Origin: an uncultured Pseudomonadota bacterium
GTDB taxonomy: Bacteria; Myxococcota_A; Bradymonadia; Bradymonadales; GCA-2716585
Assembly: GCA_937890335.1 (NCBI GenBank)
Contig: CALBXO010000443.1
Location: 1-40,314, forward strand
Reading direction: 5' to 3'
Length of the DNA stretch: 40,314 nt
The notes below the pieces were generated by a model. It did no database searches, was not told the DNA's origin, and was given only the letters and a program-made list of their open reading frames with translations. Each line of letters starts with the position of its first letter. Position 1 is the stretch's first letter. Shown piece after piece: positions 33,544 to 40,314 of the stretch. The translations under genes and the position numbers were made by a program.

Positions 33544-35481
33544 CTACTCGACCGCGCTCGCCGAGGACACCCGCCGCCGACTGAGCCGGTACCAGAGCTT
33601 GGACAGGATCCCGAGCCCGAGCAGCAGTGTGACCGCCTCGATCTCCATGGAGTAGCCCGGCCACAGCGCCGCCCCCATCATGCCGACGAAGGAGAGCCCA
33701 GCCACCCACATCATCCGCATCTCCACGGTCACCGCTGTCACCGCGAGGGTCACGGCGAGCACCAGGAGATCAAACACGAACACGCCCTCGATGGGCCAAT
33801 CCAGCGCGTAGGCGGCGTAGCGGTTGGCCATCACGCCCATGACCGTGACCCCGACAGCCCCGGTCAGACGGCGGTTGATGGTGGTGGCCAGCAGCTGCCG
33901 ACGCCAGACGAGCAGGATCCCTGCGAGCGCGACGAAGATGAGCGTGATGGCCATCGTCGTGGTGTCGTGGGTGATCTCGATGCGGCCGACCCTACGAAGC
34001 ACGGCCGCGGTGCCAGTCGTCAGCGCAAGGCCAATGGCCATGACGCCGGTCGCCCAGGCCCGCTCACGCGCGCCCACTGCGATGTCCAGGTCCTGCTGGA
34101 GCTCGGCGAACTGCTCCACCTTGCGCTGGTTGATCTGCAACGCACGTCCGAGTTCAGCGACCTTGGCATCCAGGTCTGGACGCGGATCTGGCAGCTCCGC
34201 CACCAGCGTCTGCGCGAACGAATGATCCCCTCGCGACAGCGCCCGCCGCGCCATCAACTCCAACACACTCTGGAGTCCGCGCTCGGCCTCCACATTGCCC
34301 GGCCACATCCGCAGCGCGTGCAGGTAGCCGAACCGACACTCCCGGAAGATGGCCAGCAGGCCCGGCTCGGGCGCAGAGGCCTCGATCTGCGCCCGCAGCC
34401 GGCCCATCGCCGCGTCGGACTCGTCTGCCAGCTGAATCGAACCCCTGTGTTCGAGGAACTCCTCGACCTCGAGCCGCAGGGCGAGCGCGCTCTCCGGGCG
34501 AACCGCCGGGTCCACGCTTGTGGCCCGGTTGCACAGCCGCGCGAGCTCTTCGGGAACACTGTCATCGTAGTCGACCGCACGCGAGACCAGCGCAGCCCCC
34601 AGAACGGACTCGAGCGACTCCCCGTCGTGTCGGGGCGTGCCGGTGAGCACCTCGTGCAGAGTCGCCGCGGCCAGGTACACATCGGTGCGCTCTGTGACGC
34701 CGAGCGGGCCATCGAGCATCTCCGGCGCCATGAACGCCGGAGTCCCCACGATATTGGGCGACGCCTCCGCCAGCTTGTCCAGGCGCAACGCCAGCCCCCA
34801 GTCCAGGAGATAGACCTCCCCAAAGTGCCCGATCATCACATTCTCGGGCTTGACGTCGCGGTGTAGAATCCCGTGGCTGTGGGCAAAATGCAGCGCATGG
34901 CAGACCTGGGTGAAGACCTCCAGGTGGAAGCGCAGCTGGTCCCCTACGCCGAGGATCCCCCAATGCGGGTTGTCCGGCGCCAGCGTCAGCTCGCTCCAGG
35001 CCACCCCCTCCACGCGCTTCATGACCAGGACGGGCTCTCCGTCCGCGTCGCGGCCAAGCAGGTGTACAGGGACGATGTTCGGGTGTTCGAGAAACCCGGT
35101 GAACAGGGCCTCCTGCAACAGCGCGGCGCGCGACTCCACCGTGTGGTGACGGGGCTTGAGGCGCTTGACCGCCACCTCGCGCCGCAGGCTGCGCTGCACC
35201 GCCCGATCCACCCGCCCCATGCCGCCCTCGCCCAGCACAGACAGGACCTGCAGGTCGAGCTCGTCGACCGCCTCGTCCCCGATGGCCAAAGCTGGCAGTC
35301 CGCCCATGGACATCGACGCGGGTCCGAGCTCGGTCCCCGAGTCGAACAGGAGCGTCGCTGCCCCGTTTTCCGGCAGCTTGATCGTCGCCCGGGGGTCCGC
35401 CGCGCCGTGCCCGGCCTGCACCAGGGTCTCCAGCACGGAGCGCACACGATTGGCCTCAGCCGTCTCGTCGTCGTACGTCAC
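33544..35481 (-). CDS. Hanks-type Ser/Thr kinase with polytopic membrane C-terminus
   Basis: After an N-terminal region of about 75 low-complexity residues, the kinase domain shows GEGGMGRV (84-91), VAVKRL (Lys 106), the catalytic HRDVKPEN (Asp 209) and DWG (227-229) in place of DFG. Segments such as TPAFMAPEML and ERTDVYLAAATLHEVLTG complete the fold. A helical region (about 340-480) with IFRECRFGYLHALRMWPGN and a TPR-like or coiled-coil stretch follows. The C-terminal third contains about six hydrophobic segments, an unusual output or sensor layout compared with the single helix of the PEGA kinase. The GTG start is the furthest upstream; a Met at residue 57 is an alternative. It is followed closely by argC and preceded by the transglycosylase gene after 77 bases. 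Confidence 0.87.
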   Translation of the reverse strand: MTYDDETAEANRVRSVLETLVQAGHGAADPRATIKLPENGAATLLFDSGTELGPASMSMGGLPALAIGDEAVDELDLQVLSVLGEGGMGRVDRAVQRSLRREVAVKRLKPRHHTVESRAALLQEALFTGFLEHPNIVPVHLLGRDADGEPVLVMKRVEGVAWSELTLAPDNPHWGILGVGDQLRFHLEVFTQVCHALHFAHSHGILHRDVKPENVMIGHFGEVYLLDWGLALRLDKLAEASPNIVGTPAFMAPEMLDGPLGVTERTDVYLAAATLHEVLTGTPRHDGESLESVLGAALVSRAVDYDDSVPEELARLCNRATSVDPAVRPESALALRLEVEEFLEHRGSIQLADESDAAMGRLRAQIEASAPEPGLLAIFRECRFGYLHALRMWPGNVEAERGLQSVLELMARRALSRGDHSFAQTLVAELPDPRPDLDAKVAELGRALQINQRKVEQFAELQQDLDIAVGARERAWATGVMAIGLALTTGTAAVLRRVGRIEITHDTTTMAITLIFVALAGILLVWRRQLLATTINRRLTGAVGVTVMGVMANRYAAYALDWPIEGVFVFDLLVLAVTLAVTAVTVEMRMMWVAGLSFVGMMGAALWPGYSMEIEAVTLLLGLGILSKLWYRLSRRRVSSASAVE

Positions 35482-35558
35482 GGGTTCGTTCTGGCACAGT
35501 GGGGCGCTCCCGACAATGTGCGCCGACCCGCACGGGGCTGCACAGGGTCAAGCCGGGT

Positions 35559-38429
35559 TCAATAGCGGGGATCGACGAGGATGTCGGCGCGCAGATCCTG
35601 ACCGACGTAAATGCCGTCGGCCCCCTCGTACATGCGAAGGAACAGCGCCAGAAAGCGCAGCACCTTCTTGGTGTAGCGCCGGGCCTGGTTGAACGGAATC
35701 TCTTCCACAAACTCGTCGAGGGGCTCGTCGTGCTTGTGGATGAGCCACCGCTGCACATTGTGCGGGCCGCCGTTGTAGCTGGCGATGGCGAGCGGCTCCT
35801 GGCCCTTGAACTTGTGCACCAGTCGGGCGAAATACCAGGCGCCGTGGCGGATGCTCGTCTCAGGATCCAACAGGTCGTACTGTCCAAACTGGTTGTCCCC
35901 GATGTCCGCGGCCACCTTATTGCCCGTCTTCGGGATCACCTGAAGCAGTCCGCGCGCGTCGGCGTACGACACCGAATCCGGGTTGTAGGCGGACTCGACG
36001 GTCATCAGCGCCCACAAGAGATAGGGGTTGAGCTCCTCTTTGGCGGCGTATTTCTGGACCCACTCCGGGAACGCGCGCGGGTACGCCTCGGACCACATTT
36101 CGCGACTGTCCCCAGCGGGATCCTCACGCCACCAACCGCCACGACCCAATCTCTCCTTGCGCACGAAGTGGTAGTCGCCCACCTCCTTCATCGCATCGAT
36201 CATGTCGTCGCGCACGGCGCTGCGGCGCTCGTAGATGTCGACCTGGCGCTGCCCAAAGTCCCGCTTGTGTCCGGGCAGGCGGGGGATGTCGTAGCGGTAG
36301 TCGCCCTTGGACATGCCCCAGAAGCCGCGCGTGGAGCTGCCCCGGTGATCGATGAAGTGCTCCCACTGCCGCGTGTTGAGCTGAATCGGCCGGTCCGACG
36401 AGGGCTTGCGACCGCGCGAGAAGTAGTAGTTCAGACCGCGGAACTCCAAGGTCACGTCGCGCAGCGTCAGCTGTGCCTGGCGCAAAAGCCCGACATCAAA
36501 GAGAAAGGCCACCTCGTGCAAACCGGGGAAGAGGTCGCCGTGCAACCGCGCCGCCAGCCGGGCATCGCCGGCGAGTGTGCCACCGTCGGCATACGCCTCC
36601 ATGCGGTCGGGGTGGTCTGCCGCGTTCGGGTGGGCGCCATACCCAGCGCCCCCGCGGGGTGACGGCTCCTGGTCAGGGCCGAGCCAATAGACGCGCGCAG
36701 TGCGTTTGACCTCGGCGATGCTGTGGACGGCCTCCACCACCGGCGGCCGCGCGGCTACGGGGACCGCCTCCACGGACGCCGACTCGCTGACGGACATGAC
36801 CTTCCCATCAGCGACGGGACGCTGCGTCACCCGCTGGTCGGTCTCCTTGGCCTGCCGCGACGACACCGGGGCGTGGAGAACGCCGCGGTCCTGCATGTCG
36901 CGGATGCGGTTGCGTGACTGGTAGCCGTAGTAGGTCAGCGGCCAGGTCGCCCCGACCTCCTCGTAGACGGCCAGGGCTTCGTCGTATTTGCCCCGTTTGT
37001 CCAGGATTCGACCGAGCCAATACTTGGACTGGTACCGCGGGACTTCTCGCGTGCGCGCCACGCTCGACATCAGCCGTTCCGCCTGGGCCAGATGGCCCGC
37101 CTTCATCGTCAGGAACGCATAATCCCAGCCGCGCTTGAAGGCCTTGCCCCACCCTTTGTCGTAGTGGGTTTTGCTCTTGGCATACTGCCCGGTCGCCATG
37201 TAGAAGTCCGCGAGCTCACGGTCGCGCGTGTTGCCCTTCCGGCGCGACAGGCGCGCCAGCGCGATCTCTTCGGCCTTCTCCACAACACCCATGCGCATGT
37301 ACGTGTTCTGGAGCAGAGACAGAATCCAGTCCCGCCCGAGCCCCGCGCCCTGCCCGGAGGTGCGCGTGCGCTCCTCGAGCTCGATCAGTCGCGGCAGAGC
37401 CACATCGTAATCCTGCATGTCGTACCGGCACAGCGCGAGCTCCTGACGGACCTCGTTCTCCAGCGCGGTGTTGCCCTTGTCGGTTTTGATCTCGTCCTGA
37501 AGGTCCAGCAGCTCGCGTTCGGCGACCAGCCAGTGCTTGACCCGACGCAGCGACCGACCCCGCTCCAGCAGGGTGGACGTGGGGACGCGCCGCGGTGACA
37601 GGCCCAGAAGCGGAGCGGACTCGAGCACCAGGCGCGCCTTGGTGCCCTCCTCCTTGTACGGAAAGTCCAGCCACACCTTCTGCATCAGGTCGGTGCCCTC
37701 CCGTGTCTTGCCCTGTCGCAGGAGAATCTGAGCCCGGCGGTAGGCTGCCACGTGGCGCCTCGGGTACTCGGGGTAGCGCTTGAGGATGTCGCGGTAGGCG
37801 ACCTCCGCTTTGTCGAACTTGCCTGCGCCATAGAGCGCGTCGGCGCGACGCGCCCGAGCGATGTGCCCCAACTGGGTGTCCTCGGACGCCTCCCACACCT
37901 TCGCGAACAGCGCCGCAGCCCGCTTGTGCTGCCCCGCCATCTCCGCCGCCTCCGCCTGGAGAAAACGGACCTGCGCGGGCGCCGGTGTCGCGTCGATGTC
38001 CACACTCTTGAGGTAGCGCAGCGCCTTGTAGCCCAGCCCGCGATGGAGGGCGGCGCGGGCTTGCAGGATGCGAATGCGGGTGCGGGCGTATCCCTGCGGG
38101 TCCTCCTTGAGGAGGGCGTCGAGCTTGCGCGCGGCCTCTGCGTGACCATCCAGAAGGAGATCGTCCCTGGCGGCGTCTATCCGGCGGTGGAGAACCTCGC
38201 CGTCGGCCGCAGCTGCTGCTGCGTCGCGCGCTCCGTGAACGACCGAGAACGCGTCCGGCGTGGATTCCGCATCGCCTGGGGCGGCCTCGAGGAGCTTGGT
38301 GTCAGTGGGTGGGGCTGGAGAAGGAGCCTGGGCTGACGACGGATCCGGATCCGCTGCGGCGCTCGTGTGGATCAGGGCCACTGCGAGCACGCAGGTGCCA
38401 ATCGAGATCACGTTCTGTGAGTACCGCAT
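35559..38429 (-). CDS. Large lytic murein transglycosylase with TPR-like repeats
   Basis: This 956-residue exported protein has a signal peptide (IHTSAAADPD), a Pro/Ala-rich linker and a long helical TPR-like region (about residues 90-530; for example GKFDKAEVAYRDILKRYPEYP). A middle part with little similarity to anything I know follows, then a C-terminal SLT domain (about 790-930). The domain has the catalytic Glu in MTVESAYNPDS (Glu 811), ADARGLLQVIPKTG and LAIASYNGGPHNVQRW, the Slt70-type motifs. It cleaves the glycan strand of peptidoglycan, forming anhydromuropeptides. It is about 300 residues longer than E. coli Slt70. The ATG lies 54 bases from a perfect palindrome. Confidence 0.9.
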   Translation of the reverse strand: MRYSQNVISIGTCVLAVALIHTSAAADPDPSSAQAPSPAPPTDTKLLEAAPGDAESTPDAFSVVHGARDAAAAAADGEVLHRRIDAARDDLLLDGHAEAARKLDALLKEDPQGYARTRIRILQARAALHRGLGYKALRYLKSVDIDATPAPAQVRFLQAEAAEMAGQHKRAAALFAKVWEASEDTQLGHIARARRADALYGAGKFDKAEVAYRDILKRYPEYPRRHVAAYRRAQILLRQGKTREGTDLMQKVWLDFPYKEEGTKARLVLESAPLLGLSPRRVPTSTLLERGRSLRRVKHWLVAERELLDLQDEIKTDKGNTALENEVRQELALCRYDMQDYDVALPRLIELEERTRTSGQGAGLGRDWILSLLQNTYMRMGVVEKAEEIALARLSRRKGNTRDRELADFYMATGQYAKSKTHYDKGWGKAFKRGWDYAFLTMKAGHLAQAERLMSSVARTREVPRYQSKYWLGRILDKRGKYDEALAVYEEVGATWPLTYYGYQSRNRIRDMQDRGVLHAPVSSRQAKETDQRVTQRPVADGKVMSVSESASVEAVPVAARPPVVEAVHSIAEVKRTARVYWLGPDQEPSPRGGAGYGAHPNAADHPDRMEAYADGGTLAGDARLAARLHGDLFPGLHEVAFLFDVGLLRQAQLTLRDVTLEFRGLNYYFSRGRKPSSDRPIQLNTRQWEHFIDHRGSSTRGFWGMSKGDYRYDIPRLPGHKRDFGQRQVDIYERRSAVRDDMIDAMKEVGDYHFVRKERLGRGGWWREDPAGDSREMWSEAYPRAFPEWVQKYAAKEELNPYLLWALMTVESAYNPDSVSYADARGLLQVIPKTGNKVAADIGDNQFGQYDLLDPETSIRHGAWYFARLVHKFKGQEPLAIASYNGGPHNVQRWLIHKHDEPLDEFVEEIPFNQARRYTKKVLRFLALFLRMYEGADGIYVGQDLRADILVDPRY

Positions 38430-38482
38430 TGTCAGCCGTGTCTGAAGTTGTGTAAGCCCTGCTCCTCCTACGGTGGTCTCCG

Positions 38483-38503
38483 CAGGTCACTTCCTGTGAC
38501 CTG
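38483..38503. promoter_or_regulatory. Perfect palindrome upstream of the transglycosylase gene
   Basis: Eight-base arms CAGGTCAC (38483-38490) and GTGACCTG (38496-38503) flank the loop TTCCT. The site lies 53-74 bases upstream of the transglycosylase ATG, in the 257-base gap 38430-38686. The gap also carries AGGAGG on the minus strand about 38 bases from the ATG, too far to serve it. No T run follows the palindrome on either strand, so an operator is more likely than a terminator. Nothing else stands out in the gap. Confidence 0.45.
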
Positions 38504-38686
38504 TGTCCATGCTCACATCTACATAACGCGGGGGCTGCGCAAATCCTTCCGCGCGCCGCGTTCCACCACCAAAGAGCGTACCCCCGCCTACATGCACGGC
38601 AAGAAATCCACGCGCACAGGGGCGCCGTAGCACGCACCTGGTGATGTTGGACCGGAGCTGGGGAGGTGGTTGTCCGAGGTCGGCGG

Positions 38687-39379
38687 TCAGAAGTCGATCG
38701 GATCCGTGGCCGCGCCCCACGACTCATAGCCGTCGTCGTCGCCGGGCTTCTTGTCCGCCTCAGGCGTGGGCTTCGCCGCCGCATCGGCGGGCGCTGGAGT
38801 CCGCCTGGCCGCTCGCACACGTCGCGCGGGCTTCGTCTCGACCACCGGCTCGGGCTCGCCACCGAGTGGTTGGTCTGTGCGAATGAAGTCCCCCACGAGC
38901 ACACCGCGGCTGCGCAGGAATGGGAGGGACGACGGGTTGGGTCCCCCCACGACCCGCGCGACGCCCAACGGCCCCTCAATGCTGACAAGCGTCACGACGC
39001 CGACCTGAATGGTCACCTCGGACCGGCGCAGCGTTGGCGCGGGCACCTTGCGAAAGACGGTGAAACTCTGCCCGGGCGTCGCGCCCTTGATGTCTGTGAG
39101 GTCGAGGTAGAGATCGACCCCTGTCTGGCCACTGGGCACGACGCCCTCTGGCCGCGGCATGGACATCCTGCTCGGTTCAACCGGGCGGTAGGAACCAACG
39201 ATACGTGCAGTCGGTGACAGCCTTGCGGGCGCGGCGTCGGGCGTCGCAGCCGGATCCGGCAGGTCGCTCATCCACGCGTCTGCCTGCGCCTTTGCGTCCG
39301 CCATCATCGCGCCATCTTGCGCGTGCACGGTGGCGCAACCGCAGAGCACCGCGGCCACGATGAGCGCCCGGGCGCGCAT
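38687..39379 (-). CDS. Exported protein of unknown function
   Basis: I do not recognise a named family. The 230-residue protein has a secretion signal that could end as a lipoprotein (LCGC) or by signal peptidase I after VHA. The central domain (about residues 85-165) reads LYLDLTDIKGATPGQSFTVFRK followed by VGVVTLVSIEGPLGVARVV and RGVLVGDFIR. This layout resembles the small beta domain that follows LysM and is found in FlgT-type flagellar proteins, but the match is weak. The C-terminus is a Lys/Ala/Pro-rich acidic tail with ADKKPGDDDGYESWG. The ATG overlaps the fliW stop by one base, so it is translated with fliW. Confidence 0.7.
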   Translation of the reverse strand: MRARALIVAAVLCGCATVHAQDGAMMADAKAQADAWMSDLPDPAATPDAAPARLSPTARIVGSYRPVEPSRMSMPRPEGVVPSGQTGVDLYLDLTDIKGATPGQSFTVFRKVPAPTLRRSEVTIQVGVVTLVSIEGPLGVARVVGGPNPSSLPFLRSRGVLVGDFIRTDQPLGGEPEPVVETKPARRVRAARRTPAPADAAAKPTPEADKKPGDDDGYESWGAATDPIDF

Positions 39380-39867
39380 CAGGCGGCCTGGCTGGCAGCC
39401 CGACGCTTGCGCCGGCTCTCACGATTGCCGCCGCCGGGGCGCAGCTCGTGCCGCGTCGAGTAGCCGGAGTGGTGCTGGACGACCTGGAGCGCCTTGCGGG
39501 TCCGCATGGCGATGCACAGGGGCGCGAGCAGGTTTACGGTGGGGTTGCGCGGGTCGCTGACGTTGACCGTGGCCAACACACAAATCTCAGCGCCGTTGTC
39601 CTCGCCGGACAAGTCCGAGACCCCGAGGACCTCCAGCTCGCCGTCGGTCAGACGAAGATTGTGCTCGCCTACCACGAAGGCCGGGTCCATGACGACGAAC
39701 GCCAGGTCCGGATCATCGCAGCATTGAAGCCACTGAAAGATGCCACCGGGGTGGTCAAACAGAATGAAGTTCTGCAATCCGGGCAAGCCCATCATGCCTT
39801 CGGGGAAGAAGATGCGATCCTCAGGATCGATCTCAAGGGTGCCAAAGCGGCTCGTCTCTACCTTCAC
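39379..39867 (-). CDS. fliW: Flagellar assembly factor FliW, CsrA antagonist
   Basis: FliW binds CsrA and blocks it, and is itself held by flagellin, so flagellin translation follows export. The 162-residue protein has the family pattern TSRFGTLEIDPEDRIFFPEGMMGLPGL, LFDHPGG, CCDDPDLAFVVMDP and ATVNVSDPRNPTVNLLAPLCI. The GTG at 39867 has a strong GGAGG seven bases upstream (39879-39875), so the longer frame to 39903 is unlikely. The C-terminal tail is Arg-rich (RPGGGNRESRRKRR), which is longer than usual. It lies 84 bases after csrA. Its stop shares one base with the next ATG. Confidence 0.92.
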   Translation of the reverse strand: MKVETSRFGTLEIDPEDRIFFPEGMMGLPGLQNFILFDHPGGIFQWLQCCDDPDLAFVVMDPAFVVGEHNLRLTDGELEVLGVSDLSGEDNGAEICVLATVNVSDPRNPTVNLLAPLCIAMRTRKALQVVQHHSGYSTRHELRPGGGNRESRRKRRAASQAA

Positions 39868-39951
39868 GTCACGTCCTCCGCGAGCGCGACCGCGATTCAC
39901 CAACCCTGGTGACTGCGGAAGCCGGATAGCCGTGTCGTGAACGGAGACTGC

Positions 39952-40260
39952 TTAGACTCCTCCCTGACCGGCCTTATCGTTCTTAGGGCTCTCAGAGCCC
40001 TGACGATCGTTGCCTGGGGAGGCCTTGGGTTCTTCGCCAAAGTCGATCATCAGATCGTCGAGTGCTGAGACGTCCGCTGCCTGGGCAGCGATCCGGTTCT
40101 CGGCGACGATGTTCTGATAAACTTCGTCTCGGAAAATTTTGACGTCGCGGGGAGCAATAACTCCGATTCGGACTTGATTCTTGCGAATCTCCTTCACGAC
40201 GATTTGGATATCGTCGCCAATCCGAATTATTTCCCCGACCTTGCGAGTGAGAGTCAGCAT
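39952..40260 (-). CDS. csrA: Carbon storage regulator CsrA with long C-terminal tail
   Basis: CsrA binds GGA motifs in mRNA leaders and usually blocks translation, flagellin mRNA being a typical target in FliW-containing bacteria. The core [42 protein letters not shown] fixes the start at 40260. The chain is 102 residues, compared with about 60-75 usually. The extra tail holds an acidic helix ([13 protein letters not shown]) and a Ser/Lys/Asp-rich end. Third codon positions are less GC-rich than in neighbours (for example AAA ATT TTC). The Shine-Dalgarno AGGAG is separated from the ATG by one base only, much closer than normal, and its GGA may be an autoregulatory CsrA site (inference). fliW follows after 84 bases. 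Confidence 0.95.
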   Translation of the reverse strand: MLTLTRKVGEIIRIGDDIQIVVKEIRKNQVRIGVIAPRDVKIFRDEVYQNIVAENRIAAQAADVSALDDLMIDFGEEPKASPGNDRQGSESPKNDKAGQGGV

Positions 40261-40314
40261 GCTCCTGCCGTGGTGCAGCTGGAAATACGAAACTCACCTT
40301 AACGTCGGGCCTTA
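40261..40314 (-). promoter_or_regulatory. csrA leader (partial)
   Basis: This 54-base segment is the leader side of csrA on the minus strand and continues beyond the window. It includes AGGAG directly before the ATG and an AGGTGAG about 30 bases further up. I see no clear promoter; it may also contain the end of an upstream gene. Confidence 0.4.

Noticed and set aside
1-40314. tRNA, rRNA, insertion sequences, CRISPR arrays, prophage or defence systems
   Set aside because: I looked for transposase or integrase proteins, regularly spaced repeats and RNA gene sequences and saw none; all long stretches are explained by ordinary chromosomal genes.

Overview
This is a GC-rich, gene-dense chromosomal window with about 35 protein genes, very short intergenic gaps and many 4-base ATGA/GTGA start-stop overlaps. 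The gene content suggests a flagellated, aerobic, Gram-negative bacterium of the former Deltaproteobacteria (Myxococcota/Bradymonadota-like). The indicators are two Hanks-type Ser/Thr kinases (one with a C-terminal PEGA-like domain), a TPR/PEGA-type periplasmic protein, a serine hydrolase with myxobacterial-type Cys-rich repeats, many lipoproteins, and a caa3-type oxidase. This placement is an inference. I saw no rRNA, tRNA, insertion sequence, CRISPR array or prophage, and no gene-free stretch longer than 300 bases.

Layout. (1) 1-4989, plus strand: the 3' end of a caa3-type cytochrome oxidase locus. It starts with a subunit IV protein fused to cytochrome c (cut by the window edge), then CtaG, a YtkA/FixH-like lipoprotein, a di-heme peroxidase, a Sco copper chaperone and a Surf1 protein. 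From ctaG to surf1 every junction is a 4-base overlap, so this reads as one oxidase assembly operon. (2) 5022-8246, plus: an unknown lipoprotein, a PlsC-type acyltransferase and a YceI-like protein. (3) 8273-15596, minus: Ser/Thr kinase and TPR protein (overlapping), a MepA-like endopeptidase with HEAT repeats, an unknown protein and an M20 peptidase. (4) 15683-18067, plus: glutaredoxin-like protein, an RpiB-like isomerase with altered active-site residues, and a beta-lactamase-fold lipoprotein. (5) 18081-22671, minus: a zinc-ribbon membrane protein, a large Ig-like-domain lipoprotein and an FAD-dependent oxidoreductase. (6) 22740-24364, plus: a GT2 glycosyltransferase and a polysaccharide deacetylase. 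(7) 24383-26056, minus: an XPB-type helicase. (8) 26084-31283, plus: a small lipoprotein, then an arginine operon. (9) 31332-40260, minus: csrA, fliW, an unknown exported protein, a large lytic transglycosylase, a second Ser/Thr kinase, argC and argH.

The most notable block is the arginine cluster at 26716-33532. It encodes the pathway that runs through N-acetylcitrulline: N-acetylornithine carbamoyltransferase (argF'), argininosuccinate synthase (argG), N-acetylcitrulline deacetylase (argE'), a fused N-acetylglutamate kinase/synthase, and convergent argC and argH. This is the Xanthomonas-type gene set. Here it is split into two convergent units, and argC-argH sits directly behind a Ser/Thr kinase gene. 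A candidate promoter with an inverted repeat in its spacer lies just upstream of argF'. Other points worth checking are the subunit IV-cytochrome c fusion, a zinc-ribbon protein with no usual start codon, the RpiB-like enzyme lacking two family histidines, and the csrA start region, whose Shine-Dalgarno sequence is only one base from the ATG.
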